Positions 16,002 to 30,124 of a stretch of 64,000 nt of DNA are shown piece after piece. Source of the DNA: Corynebacterium callunae DSM 20147 (GTDB taxonomy: Bacteria > Actinomycetota > Actinomycetes > Mycobacteriales > Mycobacteriaceae); contig NC_020506.1 of the NCBI RefSeq assembly GCF_000344785.1, positions 806,001 through 870,000 of the forward strand, read 5' to 3'. A program made the translations under genes and the position numbers. The notes below the pieces were generated by a model. It had not been told where the DNA came from and did no database searches. It was given only the letters and a program-made list of their open reading frames with translations. The stretch's first letter is position 1; each line of letters starts with the position of its first letter.

Positions 16002-16232
16002 TTAGTCCTTAATGTTTTCGGCGGCGAATTTAGTCAGCAGTTCACTGATGATCGTGTTGATGCTGGTGTCGTTCGTGATGGCGTAAACGTGGATTTTGTG
16101 TTTGAGATCAGGATCGAGGCGAACGGTGAGGCGAAGATCCTTTGGTTGCGTGTTCTTGAGCGTGTCTGAGGCACTGGTGATCTCCCGATTTCGGCGTGTG
16201 CTGCGTCCAACTTCTGGTGTGTTCTTCGACAT
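16002..16232 (-). CDS. Ribbon-helix-helix partition-type protein
   Basis: The 76-residue protein has a basic N-terminus and a C-terminal ribbon-helix-helix (LRLTVRLDPDLKHKIHVYAI, SINTIISELLTKFA). In many plasmids the gene after a small ParA encodes such a protein, which binds the centromere and stimulates the ATPase. It starts 12 bases after the parA stop. The recurring TGTC/GACA motif nearby is a natural candidate for its binding site, by inference. Confidence 0.7.
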   Translation of the reverse strand: MSKNTPEVGRSTRRNREITSASDTLKNTQPKDLRLTVRLDPDLKHKIHVYAITNDTSINTIISELLTKFAAENIKD

Positions 16233-16244
16233 GGTGTATTTTCC

Positions 16245-16832
16245 TTACTTTCCAGTGATGGCTTTGAGTTCTTTTGCTACGGCTTCGTATCCGTAGAGGT
16301 CGTCTTCGAGTGGGTATCCAAAGCTGTTTTTGATAGCTTCACGCTGACGGATGGCAGATCCGTAGGTATCGACTTCTTCGGCTTGGAGTGCGTTTTGCAG
16401 GCTGTTGAGCGACTTGGTGCCACAGATGATGGAGGTCATGAGGATCTTAGGATTCTTCTGTGCTGACAGGTCAAGTGCTTCCCACATTCTGTCGATTTCG
16501 ATTCCTGATGGGCGGGTAGGGATGATGACGTGATCTGCTATGGCGACTGCTGCGTCGATGATCTGTGCGGTTCCAGGAGGGCAATCAATGAGCGTCCATT
16601 CGGCCTTGGCTGCACTGCGGGCGAGGCTGCGGGCGTTACCAGGTTCCACAGTGAAGGGGAAGGGTGTGCCTTTATCTTCTGCTCGTGCTGCCCATTCAGT
16701 GGCGGAGCCCTGGGGGTCTGCGTCAACGACCGTTACGGTGTCGCCGGTGCGGGTGAGTGCATAGGCCAGGAAGATTGCGGTGGTGGTCTTGCCTGTTCCG
16801 CCCTTGAGGTTGCAGATTGCGATGGTAGTCAT
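16245..16832 (-). CDS. parA: ParA-family partition ATPase
   Basis: The 195-residue protein has the deviant Walker A motif KGGTGKTT (residues 10-17), DADPQGSA and the switch LIDCPPG. It lacks the N-terminal DNA-binding extension of type Ia ParA, so it is the short type Ib form. It positions low-copy elements with its partner. It heads a three-gene operon and has a copy of the recurring motif (16851-16868) directly upstream, consistent with autoregulation by the ribbon-helix-helix protein. Confidence 0.85.
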   Translation of the reverse strand: MTTIAICNLKGGTGKTTTAIFLAYALTRTGDTVTVVDADPQGSATEWAARAEDKGTPFPFTVEPGNARSLARSAAKAEWTLIDCPPGTAQIIDAAVAIADHVIIPTRPSGIEIDRMWEALDLSAQKNPKILMTSIICGTKSLNSLQNALQAEEVDTYGSAIRQREAIKNSFGYPLEDDLYGYEAVAKELKAITGK

Positions 16833-16850
16833 GGTTTGCTCTTTTCTGTG

Positions 16851-16868
16851 TGATCAAGCTGTCTTGAC
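16851..16868. repeat. Copy D of the recurring island motif, upstream of parA
   Basis: TGATCAAGCTGTCTTGAC; its reverse complement GTCAAGACAGCTTGA matches copy A with few changes. It lies between parA and the integrase gene and could be a par operator. Confidence 0.45.
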
Positions 16869-16887
16869 GTAGTGGCATGTTGAGGCG

Positions 16888-17760
16888 TTAGAGGATGGTT
16901 GTGGTAACGATGGCTTTAAGGTCGAGGCTGGATGCGGTGTAGCGTTTGGTGGTTTCTATGGATTCGTGGCCGAGTGCCTTTTGTACTGCGATAAGATCAC
17001 GTCCTCCCTGCTGATAGCCGGTGGTGGCGAAGCGGTGGCGCAGGGTGTGGAGTGTCCAGATGGACGGCAGTGCGCGGGAGGCGAGCTTTCCCACCCATGG
17101 CGCAGAGAGGTGGCCATTGAGCTTGCCAGGGAAGATATATCCGCCATCTGGGGCTTGCTGTTTGATCATCTTCATGATTCCTGGAGGGACGGGGAGGATA
17201 CGCTGTCTTCCACCTTTTCCATGGATCACTACTTTTCCCCATCCGTCGCTGCCCTGGAGAAGGTCATTGCTGTGAAGCTGGGCAATTTCCGCTGCGCGCA
17301 TTCCAATTTCCGCTGCGAGAAGCAGGATCAAGCAGGTGCGTTCAGAGATGTCGATGATTGCATCTTTGATTGCATCGTCAGGCGCGGGGCGAGGTGGGGG
17401 AGTCGGCCGACGTACTGAACCTAGGGAGGTAGCCGGATTCTCGGTGTCACTGTGTTGTGAGTACCAGCGGAAGAAGGTGCGGATCGAGGCGTGATACGCA
17501 TTTCTGGTTTCAGGCATCCACTCTTTTTCTCCGCTCCAGCAGATGAGGTTGTCTGTGGTGACGGATGTTGGATGATCAACGTTCAGCCCTCGGGCCATGC
17601 TGCGGATGTGACGAATCCGTGTGTTGACTGTGCTGGTGGTCTGCCCTTTGGAAACTAGGAGTAGTTCCCAGTTTCTGATTGGTATTACCCAACCGTGTGG
17701 GACTGCCTTTAGGTCTGGTCTGTCGGAAATTAACATGCCATCTATCCAATCCAATGGCAT
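16888..17760 (-). CDS. int: Tyrosine recombinase / integrase of the island
   Basis: The 290-residue protein has an N-terminal SAM-like core-binding domain (~35-110) and a catalytic domain. The conserved residues are R155 (GMRAAEI), K182 (HGKGGRQ), H238 and R241 (HTLRHRFAT), H265 (LGHESIE) and Y274 (TTKRYTA). It performs site-specific integration and excision. It is the last gene of the island and reads inward from the att site 140 bases away, the classic layout for integration into a tRNA gene. Copies of the recurring motif lie in its promoter region. Confidence 0.9.
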   Translation of the reverse strand: MPLDWIDGMLISDRPDLKAVPHGWVIPIRNWELLLVSKGQTTSTVNTRIRHIRSMARGLNVDHPTSVTTDNLICWSGEKEWMPETRNAYHASIRTFFRWYSQHSDTENPATSLGSVRRPTPPPRPAPDDAIKDAIIDISERTCLILLLAAEIGMRAAEIAQLHSNDLLQGSDGWGKVVIHGKGGRQRILPVPPGIMKMIKQQAPDGGYIFPGKLNGHLSAPWVGKLASRALPSIWTLHTLRHRFATTGYQQGGRDLIAVQKALGHESIETTKRYTASSLDLKAIVTTTIL

Positions 17761-17769
17761 AGTAGAGTT

Positions 17770-17837
17770 GCGTCATGGCATAATGACCTATAATTGTCAT
17801 GATGGTTAGGCAGCTTGGTGTCGTGACATTTTGACGC
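17770..17837. repeat. Copy E cluster of the recurring motif at the int promoter
   Basis: It contains GCGTCATGGCATAATGAC (17770-17787), TTGTCATGATGG, and TGTCGTGACATTTTGACGC (17819-17837). The last agrees with copies A and B at most of 19 positions. The cluster immediately precedes the integrase start and may control excision. Confidence 0.5.
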
Positions 17838-17898
17838 ATGGTCGGTGAAAAAAAACGGCGCTCAAGAAAGCACATAATTTCGTAGATGTAGACCCATG

Positions 17899-17937
<39 letters not shown>

Positions 17938-17943
17938 AATTCC

Positions 17944-17982
17944 AAAATCCCACTCAACTTCGGTTGGGTGGGATTTTGTTGT
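17944..17982 (+). terminator. Terminator of the original tRNA unit
   Basis: Arms AAAATCCCACTCAAC and GTTGGGTGGGATTTT around TTCG, followed by a T-rich stretch. It is probably the native terminator of the tRNA gene used as att site, now on the chromosomal side of the border. Confidence 0.8.
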
Positions 17983-17991
17983 TGGAAAAAC

Positions 17992-18022
17992 AAAAGGCAC
18001 AACCGGGGAGGTTGTGCCTTTT
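17992..18022 (-). terminator. Terminator of the VKOR gene
   Basis: Arms AAAAGGCACAACC/GGTTGTGCCTTTT with a 5-base loop, 14 bases past the stop of the minus-strand VKOR gene. Confidence 0.8.
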
Positions 18023-18035
18023 AGGATCTTAAGCT

Positions 18036-18629
18036 TTAGAGCATAAAGCGGAATGACCATAGTGCGGTTGCTGCAATGATGAGTAGCCAAACGATGGCAA
18101 TTAGGTAGTTGTACTTGTAAATGCCACGGACAAAGGCATTGTCCAGGCCGCTGAATGTCTTGACGTTCCAGGTTGTCACCACGACAAACATGATGATGGA
18201 AACTGTCCATACGCCCATGCAGTAAGGGCAAAGGGAGCGGATGATTGCCATGGACTGGTAAGCCAGCCAGTGGCAGAAGAATAGTGCAAAAGTCATGCCG
18301 ATCTGAGTGCAGAACCAGAACCAGCCGGCAAAACGGGCACCAGCGAGAATCGCCGCACCGATAAGTGCGGTGGCGGAGAACCCGGCAATGCCGATTAATG
18401 GATTGGGGATTTCGCCAAAGGCTGTGGATTGGCCTGAGCGCATGACGTTTCCGCAGGCTAGGACCTCGTTAATGTCACAACTGGTGATGTAATCCGGATT
18501 TTCGAGGATCATGAGCTTTTCGGCCATGATAATCACGGAAAGAAGAAGGCCAATTATTCCTCCGAGTAATAGAACCCAACCAAGCCAATTTGGTGCTTTG
18601 GGCTGGGCTGTCTGTGTTTCGGTATGCAC
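18036..18629 (-). CDS. Vitamin K epoxide reductase (VKOR) family membrane protein
   Basis: The 197-residue protein has about five transmembrane helices, the loop cysteines C51 and C59 (SCDINEVLACG) and the active-site pair C134-PY-C137. Bacterial VKORs reoxidise extracellular DsbA-type oxidases using quinone, supporting disulfide formation in secreted proteins. It is monocistronic between its own terminator and the iron-uptake operon promoter. It is the first core gene right of the island. No sign of damage. Confidence 0.9.
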   Translation of the reverse strand: MHTETQTAQPKAPNWLGWVLLLGGIIGLLLSVIIMAEKLMILENPDYITSCDINEVLACGNVMRSGQSTAFGEIPNPLIGIAGFSATALIGAAILAGARFAGWFWFCTQIGMTFALFFCHWLAYQSMAIIRSLCPYCMGVWTVSIIMFVVVTTWNVKTFSGLDNAFVRGIYKYNYLIAIVWLLIIAATALWSFRFML

Positions 18630-18978
18630 TCGGGGAACCTCCGGGTTATTAGTTCAATCAATTCTAACTTCGGCATAATTCTATGCCTCTAAGAACTTAA
18701 ATTCTTAACCTGAAAGCAACCTCACAGCTTCCTGGGTGTCTGAGAGGTAGTTGAAAGGAGAGTCTGTCGAAAACCCTAGATGAAGCATAGGTGGGGTGGG
18801 GGTGCTCCCAAATATGTTGCGACTTGGGAACTTCCGAAACAAGGGTGTGTTCTAGATTGCAAAGGTTTGCCTTAGTTTAGTTGGTGTGTTAATTTTTTCC
18901 TTTAGGTACCCCTTACCTAATTTTTGGTGAGGATAGGTATTTCCGGGCAATCAATTAAGAAACTCCAAGGACGTAATT
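18630..18978. other. Divergent intergenic region (VKOR / siderophore operon)
   Basis: It holds promoters for both sides and an iron box at 18902-18920. No ORF was supported. Confidence 0.6.
18902..18920. promoter_or_regulatory. DtxR-type iron box
   Basis: TTAGGTACCCCTTACCTAA is a palindrome that keeps both conserved outer halves of the 19-bp DtxR consensus. It lies 58 bases before the siderophore-binding protein gene and predicts repression when iron is replete. Confidence 0.8.
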
Positions 18979-19989
18979 GTGAAAAATAGGTTTAAGCTCT
19001 TCTCGATCGCTACTGTTGCTGCACTAGCACTCGTCGGCTGCTCCAGTACCGACAGCAGCACCACTTCTGAGTCTTCTTCCACCGCTGCCGCTGAGACAGC
19101 TATCACCATTGAAGATAACCACGGCACTCAGGAGATCGCGCAGCCTATCGAGGCAGTAGCTGCTACCGATAACCGTTCTTTTGAGTTGTTGGATCGTTGG
19201 GGTGTTGACCTGGTAGCGGCGCCTATCGCGTTGGTGCCTTTCACCATTACTAACTACAAGGAAAATGCTGACATCGCGGATATGGGTACTCATAATGAGC
19301 CCAACCTCGAGGCCTTGACTGCAGCACAGCCAGATCTGATCATTAATGGTCAGCGTTTTGCTCAGTACTACGAGGATATTTCCACCCTTAACCCAGATGC
19401 TGCGATCGTTGAGTTGGACCCTCGTGATGGACAGCCACTGGACCAGGAATTGATTCGCCAGGCTGAGACCTTGGGAACCATCTTTGGTGAGGAAGAAGAT
19501 GCAGATCAGCTGGTATCTGATTTCAATGCAGCTCTCGAGCGCGCAAAGACTGCCTATGCTGCAATTTCTGACAAGAAGGTAATGGCTGTCAACGTCTCTG
19601 GTGGCGACATTGGTTATATTGCTCCATCTGTGGGTCGTACCTTTGGACCAATTTTTGATCTTGTTGGCCTAACCCCTGCACTTGAGGTTGAAAATGCTTC
19701 CAGTGATCACCAGGGAGATGACATCAATGTTGAGGCAATTGCTGCAGCAAACCCTGACATCATTTTGGTTTTGGATCGCGATGGTGGCACCAATACTCGT
19801 AATGAAGCGGAATACGTTCCAGCCGAGGAAATCATCTCCAAGAATGAGGCGCTGACGAATGTCAAGGCCATTTCCGCTGGTGACGTTTACTATGCACCAG
19901 CTGATACCTATACCAATGAGAACATCATTACCTACACCGAGATTCTCAATGGCATGGCAGATCTTTTTGAAAAAGCTGCACAGCAATAA
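18979..19989 (+). CDS. Siderophore ABC transporter substrate-binding lipoprotein
   Basis: The 336-residue protein begins with a lipoprotein signal (lipobox ALVGC, Cys21) followed by a Ser/Thr linker. The body has the periplasmic-binding fold of the FatB/CeuE group (EPNLEALTAAQPDLII, NPDIILVLDRDGG). It captures ferric siderophore at the membrane for the two permeases downstream. It corresponds to the cg0924-type gene of C. glutamicum by remembered order. An iron box precedes it, and a terminator-like hairpin separates it from the permease genes, which may set its higher expression. Confidence 0.9.
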   Translation: MKNRFKLFSIATVAALALVGCSSTDSSTTSESSSTAAAETAITIEDNHGTQEIAQPIEAVAATDNRSFELLDRWGVDLVAAPIALVPFTITNYKENADIADMGTHNEPNLEALTAAQPDLIINGQRFAQYYEDISTLNPDAAIVELDPRDGQPLDQELIRQAETLGTIFGEEEDADQLVSDFNAALERAKTAYAAISDKKVMAVNVSGGDIGYIAPSVGRTFGPIFDLVGLTPALEVENASSDHQGDDINVEAIAAANPDIILVLDRDGGTNTRNEAEYVPAEEIISKNEALTNVKAISAGDVYYAPADTYTNENIITYTEILNGMADLFEKAAQQ

Positions 19990-20044
19990 TTGGTATCTAA
20001 GTAACGTAAATGATCTACAATTTCTTAGGTAAGGCTTGAATATG

Positions 20045-20084
20045 TAAGGCTGTCTTGTATATGCAAGGCAGCCTTATCTTTTTT
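20045..20084 (+). terminator. Terminator or attenuator after the binding-protein gene
   Basis: Arms TAAGGCTGTCTTG/CAAGGCAGCCTTA with a 6-base loop, then TCTTTTTTG. An upstream TTAGGTAAGGCTT (20025) resembles half an iron box and overlaps the foot of the hairpin. Confidence 0.75.
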
Positions 20085-20203
20085 GTGTTGAAGATCCACC
20101 GGGTTTTCGTCGAAAAGCAAGTTTTTAGCAGATTAATTAGAAACCAGGTAAACAAAATGTTTTGTGCACACACGAGTGTTTGTGGAAGAGGGGAGTCACG
20201 CTG

Positions 20204-21223
20204 ATGGCTATTTCGACTTCGCAGACACGGACTGTCAGCAACAACCCGGACGGCGGGCGTGAAAAACGCACTCGAGCAAAACTGCTGGATTGGAAGCTGC
20301 TGATCGGCCTCATTTTTGTGATCGGCCTCGTGGTGCTGTCTCTATTTACTGGGCAATATGACATTTTTGGCGGCTCGGATGGAGAGCTGATGTTCGAGGC
20401 AGTGCGTATTCCACGAACTGTGTCACTCATCCTTTCTGGTGCGGCCATGGCGATGTGTGGCTTGGTGATGCAGCTGCTGACGCAGAATAAATTTGTGGAA
20501 CCTAGCACCACCGGAACCACTGAATGGGCTGGTCTAGGCCTACTTTTTGTTATGTACTTTATCCCAGCTGCCACTGTGCTGGACCGCATGATCGGCGCCG
20601 TGATTTTCTCATTCATCGGCACCATGGTGTTTTTCCTCTTTCTTAAGAGGGTGACATTGCGTTCCTCCTTAATTGTCCCGATTATTGGCATCATGATCGG
20701 CGCTGTGGTGTCCTCGGTATCCAGCTTCTTTGCACTGCAATTTAATATGTTGCAGCAGCTGGGAATTTGGTTTGCGGGCTCATTTAATACTGTGTTCCGC
20801 GGTCAATACGAGATTTTGTGGATTGTCGTCTTTGTTGTCTTGGCAGTTTTTTATTTTGCTGATCGCCTGACCGTGGCCGGCCTGGGAGAAGAGATCGCCA
20901 CCAATGTGGGAGTCAATTACAACCGCATGGTGCTCATCGGCACTGGGCTGATTGCGATTGCCACTGGAGTTGTCACAGTAGTGGTTGGTAGTTTGCCATT
21001 CCTTGGACTAATTGTTCCCAACTTGGTTTCAATGATGCGTGGCGACGATCTGCGTTCCAACCTGCCGTGGGTCTGTCTGACCGGTATCGCAGTGGTGACC
21101 ATTTGCGATTTGATTAGCCGCACCATCATCGCCCCCTTTGAAATTCCGGTATCGGTGATTCTGGGAATTTTAGGCGCGATTGTTTTCCTCATCATGATTG
21201 TGAGGCAGCGCGGACGTGGATAA
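20204..21223 (+). CDS. Iron-siderophore ABC permease (FecCD family), first subunit
   Basis: The 339-residue membrane protein has about nine to ten helices and FecCD signatures (RIPRTVSLILSGAAMAMCGL, GSLPFLGLIVPNLVSMM). ATG 20204 was chosen because AGAGGGGAG lies 8 bases upstream; the frame extends to 20162 without a ribosome site. It forms the transmembrane channel with the next gene's product. Its stop overlaps the start of the second permease. Confidence 0.9.
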   Translation: MAISTSQTRTVSNNPDGGREKRTRAKLLDWKLLIGLIFVIGLVVLSLFTGQYDIFGGSDGELMFEAVRIPRTVSLILSGAAMAMCGLVMQLLTQNKFVEPSTTGTTEWAGLGLLFVMYFIPAATVLDRMIGAVIFSFIGTMVFFLFLKRVTLRSSLIVPIIGIMIGAVVSSVSSFFALQFNMLQQLGIWFAGSFNTVFRGQYEILWIVVFVVLAVFYFADRLTVAGLGEEIATNVGVNYNRMVLIGTGLIAIATGVVTVVVGSLPFLGLIVPNLVSMMRGDDLRSNLPWVCLTGIAVVTICDLISRTIIAPFEIPVSVILGILGAIVFLIMIVRQRGRG

Positions 21224-22295
21224 TTCTCGGAAAGAACAAGTTAAGCAACGGGAGAGTTTAGGAGCGATGCAGGCAGTTAAAGCACCTGCAAAACGCCGCA
21301 GCTCCGGCGCCTTCCAAACCGTGAAAGCGCAGCGACGCTATTGGGCGATCATGGCAGCACTTGTTGTATTGGCATTGGCCTTTACCTGGGGTCTGATTTG
21401 GTACGACAACCCCATGCCAGTGGGGCACCCGGCTTTTGCACTGATTGCAGAACGCCGTATGCAGGCAGTTTTTGTCATGATCATAATCGCGGTCTGCCAA
21501 GGTTTTGCCACTGTGGCTTTCCAAACAGTGACGAATAACCGCATTATCACGCCCTCAATTATGGGCTTTGAATCGCTCTATACCGTGATTCACACCGCCA
21601 CCATCTTCCTTTTTGGATCCACAGCCCTGATAGCGACCCGAAATTTGGAAATGTTTGTGGGTCAGTTAGTCCTAATGATTTTGCTGTCGCTGGTGCTTTA
21701 TACCTGGTTACTCACCGGTAAACGCGGAAATATGCATGCAATGTTGCTCGCCGGAATGGTGATCGGTGGTGGACTTGGTTCCATCTCCACCTTTATGCAG
21801 CGCATTTTGACACCTTCTGAGTTTGATATCCTCACCGCGCGTCTTTTTGGTTCTGTTAATAACGCCGAAACTGAATACTTCCCGGTGGCAATTCCACTCA
21901 TGGTGGTCGCAGCGGTGATTTTGCTCCTAAGCTCGCGCACTCTGAATGTGGTGGCCTTGGGTCGTGATACCGCTACTAATCTGGGCATGAATCATCGCCG
22001 AGCATCTATTTACACTCTTATTTTGGTCTCTGTACTAATGGCGGTGTCTACCTCTTTGGTTGGCCCCATGACCTTCCTCGGCTTTTTGGTAGCAACGTTG
22101 GCCTATCAATTTGCAGATACCTATGATCACCGATTCCTTATGCCGATGTCCGCACTAATTGGTTTTGTGGTGCTTTCAGGTGCGTACTTCATCATGAACC
22201 ATGTGTTCCGCGCCCAAGGTGTTGTTTCCATCATTATCGAGATGGTCGGCGGCACGCTATTCCTTATTGTCATTCTTCGAAAGGGTAAACTGTGA
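21216..22295 (+). CDS. Iron-siderophore ABC permease (FecCD family), second subunit
   Basis: A 359-residue membrane protein with a cytoplasmic N-terminal extension, followed by FecCD helices (MQAVFVMIIIAVCQGFATVA, GPMTFLGFLVATLAYQF). GTG 21216 overlaps the preceding stop by 8 bases; ATG 21267 is an alternative and would remove the 17-residue basic leader. It pairs with the first permease. The next gene overlaps it by 4 bases (GTGA). Confidence 0.88.
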   Translation: MDNSRKEQVKQRESLGAMQAVKAPAKRRSSGAFQTVKAQRRYWAIMAALVVLALAFTWGLIWYDNPMPVGHPAFALIAERRMQAVFVMIIIAVCQGFATVAFQTVTNNRIITPSIMGFESLYTVIHTATIFLFGSTALIATRNLEMFVGQLVLMILLSLVLYTWLLTGKRGNMHAMLLAGMVIGGGLGSISTFMQRILTPSEFDILTARLFGSVNNAETEYFPVAIPLMVVAAVILLLSSRTLNVVALGRDTATNLGMNHRRASIYTLILVSVLMAVSTSLVGPMTFLGFLVATLAYQFADTYDHRFLMPMSALIGFVVLSGAYFIMNHVFRAQGVVSIIIEMVGGTLFLIVILRKGKL

Positions 22296-23047
22296 TTTCC
22301 TTAACCAGCGTTCGCAAACAGTATTCCAACGACGTAGCGATCGGCCCGGTTGATCTTGAGATTCCAGCCGGCGGCATCACTGCTTTTGTGGGGCCCAATG
22401 GTGCCGGCAAATCAACTTTGCTCACCATGGTTGGCCGATTGTTGGGAATTGACGAAGGCCAAATCAAGGTAGCCAATTATGATGTCAGCACCACAGCCTC
22501 CAAGGATCTGGCAAAGGTGCTCTCCATCCTGCGTCAGGAAAACCACTTTGTAACCAAGCTGACTGTGCGCCAACTTGTTGGATTTGGACGTTTTCCCTAT
22601 AGCAAGGGCCGACTCACTGCGGAAGATGAAAAAATCATCTCCAAATATATTGACTTCCTCAACCTCACTGAATTGGAAGATAGATATCTAGACCAGCTGT
22701 CCGGCGGACAGCGACAGCGTGCCTACGTGGCAATGGTGCTCAGCCAAGAAACTGATTACGTGCTTCTCGACGAACCTCTCAACAATCTTGATATTGCGCA
22801 TTCGGTTGAAATGATGAAGCACCTGGAACATGCAGCACGTGATCTGGGGCGAACCATCATCGTGGTTTTGCATGACATCAACTTCGCTGCGCGTTATGCC
22901 GACTACATAGTCGCAGTGAAGAGCGGAAAGATCGCGACCCAGGGAACTCCCGAAGAGATCATGGACGATGAGGTGCTTTCCGAAATCTTCAATACTCCTA
23001 TCGAGGTAATTGAAGGTCCCTACGGCAAGATCGCTTGTTATCACTAG
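22292..23047 (+). CDS. Iron-siderophore ABC transporter ATPase
   Basis: The 251-residue ATPase has Walker A GPNGAGKST (residues ~34-42), the signature LSGGQRQRAY, Walker B YVLLDEP and the switch His in VVLHDINFA. It energises uptake through the two permeases. The GTG start overlaps the upstream stop, so all three genes are translated together. It is the last gene before the rRNA operon leader; no strong terminator was seen after it. Confidence 0.92.
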   Translation: MISLTSVRKQYSNDVAIGPVDLEIPAGGITAFVGPNGAGKSTLLTMVGRLLGIDEGQIKVANYDVSTTASKDLAKVLSILRQENHFVTKLTVRQLVGFGRFPYSKGRLTAEDEKIISKYIDFLNLTELEDRYLDQLSGGQRQRAYVAMVLSQETDYVLLDEPLNNLDIAHSVEMMKHLEHAARDLGRTIIVVLHDINFAARYADYIVAVKSGKIATQGTPEEIMDDEVLSEIFNTPIEVIEGPYGKIACYH

Positions 23048-23602
23048 CCTTGATCCGCGTTGAGCAGGCAATTTGTATAAAAGTGCGCTCGGAGGTAAAT
23101 TAATCAGCACACCAGCGACGTGGCCACAAGGTTACGAGCTGGGAAAGACATAAAGAAGACTGATTGAAGTTTTTGACTTAATCAAAGATCTTCACTACAG
23201 TATGTCGAGCCACTTCAAAACAAGCTCCTTTTAAAGAGTGTTGTTGAGGTGTGTGTATGTTGTTTGAGAACTCAATAGTGTGCCATTTATTTTATTATGT
23301 TTACCATAATCCCCAAACATGGTTTGGGGTTGGTCATGCCGGGTGGTGGGTTGCATATATCCCACCACTGTAAATAAGGAACATGCTCTTTGGGGTGTGT
23401 TTTAGTTTTTGTGCATGGTTGTGGTAGAACACTTTTGTTTCCCACTCTTTGACCCCGTCGGGTTGGTGGGGAACGTTTTTTGTTTTATTTTTATAACCAT
23501 TATTTTTGGTTAACAGCCAGTCAATCACCCTTTTTTGTGGTGGTTGGTTGTTTGTTGTTGGCTGGGTTTTGGGCTTTTCACGGCCTTGATTTTTTTTCAT
23601 AT
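23048..23602 (+). other. rrn: rRNA operon promoter and leader region
   Basis: It contains the promoter at 23173-23201 and the leader segment TTGTTTGAGAACTCAATAGT (23260 on), which is also typical of mycobacterial rrn leaders and linked to antitermination. Long GT/T-rich sequence then runs to the 16S start. No protein gene is supported. Confidence 0.75.
23173..23201 (+). promoter_or_regulatory. rRNA operon promoter
   Basis: -35 TTGACT (23173-23178), 17-base spacer and -10 TACAGT (23196-23201), a near-consensus housekeeping sigma promoter, ~400 bases before 16S. Confidence 0.7.
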
Positions 23603-28588
<4,986 letters not shown>

Positions 28589-28651
28589 AACACAAACAAC
28601 TTTAGGGTTGTTGGTGATACGCAAAACGTAACGAAAAATAGCAAAAAGATT

Positions 28652-28672
28652 TGCTCGCGTCCACTATGCAGT
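28652..28672 (+). other. 23S processing stem, 3' strand
   Basis: TGCTCGCGTCCACTAT pairs with 25411-25426 across the 23S gene. Confidence 0.75.
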
Positions 28673-28717
28673 ATTTGACACAACACGCATCATTTTTTGT
28701 GGTGTGGTGGTTGGTTG

Positions 28718-28836
28718 TGTCGGTGGTGATAGTAGCAGGGAAACGCCCGGTCCCGTTCCGAACCCGGAAGCTAAGCCTGGTTACGCTGATGGTACTGCAC
28801 TCGGGAGGGTGTGGGAGAGTAGGTTACCGCCGACCT
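28718..28836 (+). rRNA. rrf: 5S ribosomal RNA
   Basis: ~119 bases with the conserved CCCGTTCCGAACCCGGAAG loop and terminal pairing GTCGGTGGT/ACCGCCGAC. It is the third gene of the operon. Confidence 0.95.
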
Positions 28837-28859
28837 AAAACTTAATGATTTATTGTGTG

Positions 28860-28900
28860 AAGGCAGTGTAAGAAACAGTTTGTTTCTTACACTGCCTTTC
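28860..28900 (+). terminator. rRNA operon terminator
   Basis: Perfect 18-bp arms AAGGCAGTGTAAGAAACA/TGTTTCTTACACTGCCTT with a 3-base loop. Confidence 0.9.
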
Positions 28901-28960
28901 CGCATGCCCAAAAACACCCCTGAACATCACTAGTTTTAGGTGATGAAATATAGTGTCCCC

Positions 28961-30124
28961 ATGAGCACAGATCACATCGTTTCCCGGCTGCGGCCTTTTG
29001 GAGAAACGATCTTCGCAACCATGACACAAAAAGCTGTTGCAGCGGGGGCGATCAACCTGGGACAAGGCTTCCCAGACGAAGATGGTCCACAGGAGATGCT
29101 GCAGATAGCAACGCAGCAGATTTTGCAGGGCAATAATCAATACTCTGCCGGTCGTGGTGATAAGAGCTTGAGAAAAGCGATCGCCAAGGACCACAAAAAG
29201 CGTTTTAAAATTGAATACAACCCAGACACCGAAATCCTCATTACCGTCGGTGCCACAGAAGCGATTACAGCTACTGTTTTAGGTTTAGTGGAACCAGGGG
29301 AGGAGGTTATCGTCTTTGAGCCCTACTACGATGCTTATGCAGCTGCTATTGCGTTAGCAGGTGCAAAACGTGTCGCTGTTCCCTTAAAAGAGGTGGATAA
29401 CTCCTGGGATCTTGATACTGACCTGTTGCATAAGGCAGTATCCAAAAAGACCAAGATGATTATTGTTAATTCTCCGCATAATCCAACTGGTTCTATCTTT
29501 TCACAGAAGGCATTGAAAGATCTTGCGGGTATTGCCCGGGCCTATGATCTTCTGGTGCTTTCTGATGAGGTGTATGAACACCTAGTATTTGACGGCCTGG
29601 AGCATCAAAGCGTCGCAAAGCTTCCTGGTATGTGGGATCGCACGGTGACTGTGTCTTCGGCGGCCAAGACCTTCAACGTTACTGGGTGGAAAACGGGCTG
29701 GGCGCTGGCGCCCGAGCCTCTATTGGATGCGGTGCTGCGCGCCAAGCAGTTTATGTCTTATGTGGGCGCAACGCCTTTTCAGCCGGCGGTGGCCCATGCT
29801 ATTAAAAATGAGCAGGCTTGGGTGGACTCGATGCGCCAGAGCTTAAGCACCAAGCGCGATATTCTCCGTGAGGCCTTGGATGGCGCTGGTTTGCACACCT
29901 ATGAGAGCAAAGGCACCTATTTTATTGTTGCGGATATCGGTGACCGCGACGGCGCCACGTTCTGCACGCAGCTCATTGATGAAGTTGGTGTTGCCGCAAT
30001 TCCAGTGCAGGCTTTTGTGGATCATCCCGGACAATGGTCTTCAAAGGTGCGTTTTGCTTTTTGCAAAAAAGAAGAGACGTTGCGCGAAGCTGCACAACGT
30101 CTCAAGAAGATTAAAAAGCTTTAG
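28961..30124 (+). CDS. PLP-dependent class I aminotransferase
   Basis: The 387-residue protein has SPHNPTG (N174), D202 in LSDEVYEH and the PLP lysine K236 in SSAAKTFNVTGWK. The fold group includes kynurenine/glutamine transaminases and DapC-like enzymes; the substrate cannot be fixed from sequence. ATG 28961 matches the family N-terminus. TATAGT lies 6 bases before it, so the mRNA may be leaderless, which is common in corynebacteria; GTG 28940 and ATG 28943 are alternatives. It converges with the next gene, the stop codons overlapping. Confidence 0.88.
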   Translation: MSTDHIVSRLRPFGETIFATMTQKAVAAGAINLGQGFPDEDGPQEMLQIATQQILQGNNQYSAGRGDKSLRKAIAKDHKKRFKIEYNPDTEILITVGATEAITATVLGLVEPGEEVIVFEPYYDAYAAAIALAGAKRVAVPLKEVDNSWDLDTDLLHKAVSKKTKMIIVNSPHNPTGSIFSQKALKDLAGIARAYDLLVLSDEVYEHLVFDGLEHQSVAKLPGMWDRTVTVSSAAKTFNVTGWKTGWALAPEPLLDAVLRAKQFMSYVGATPFQPAVAHAIKNEQAWVDSMRQSLSTKRDILREALDGAGLHTYESKGTYFIVADIGDRDGATFCTQLIDEVGVAAIPVQAFVDHPGQWSSKVRFAFCKKEETLREAAQRLKKIKKL

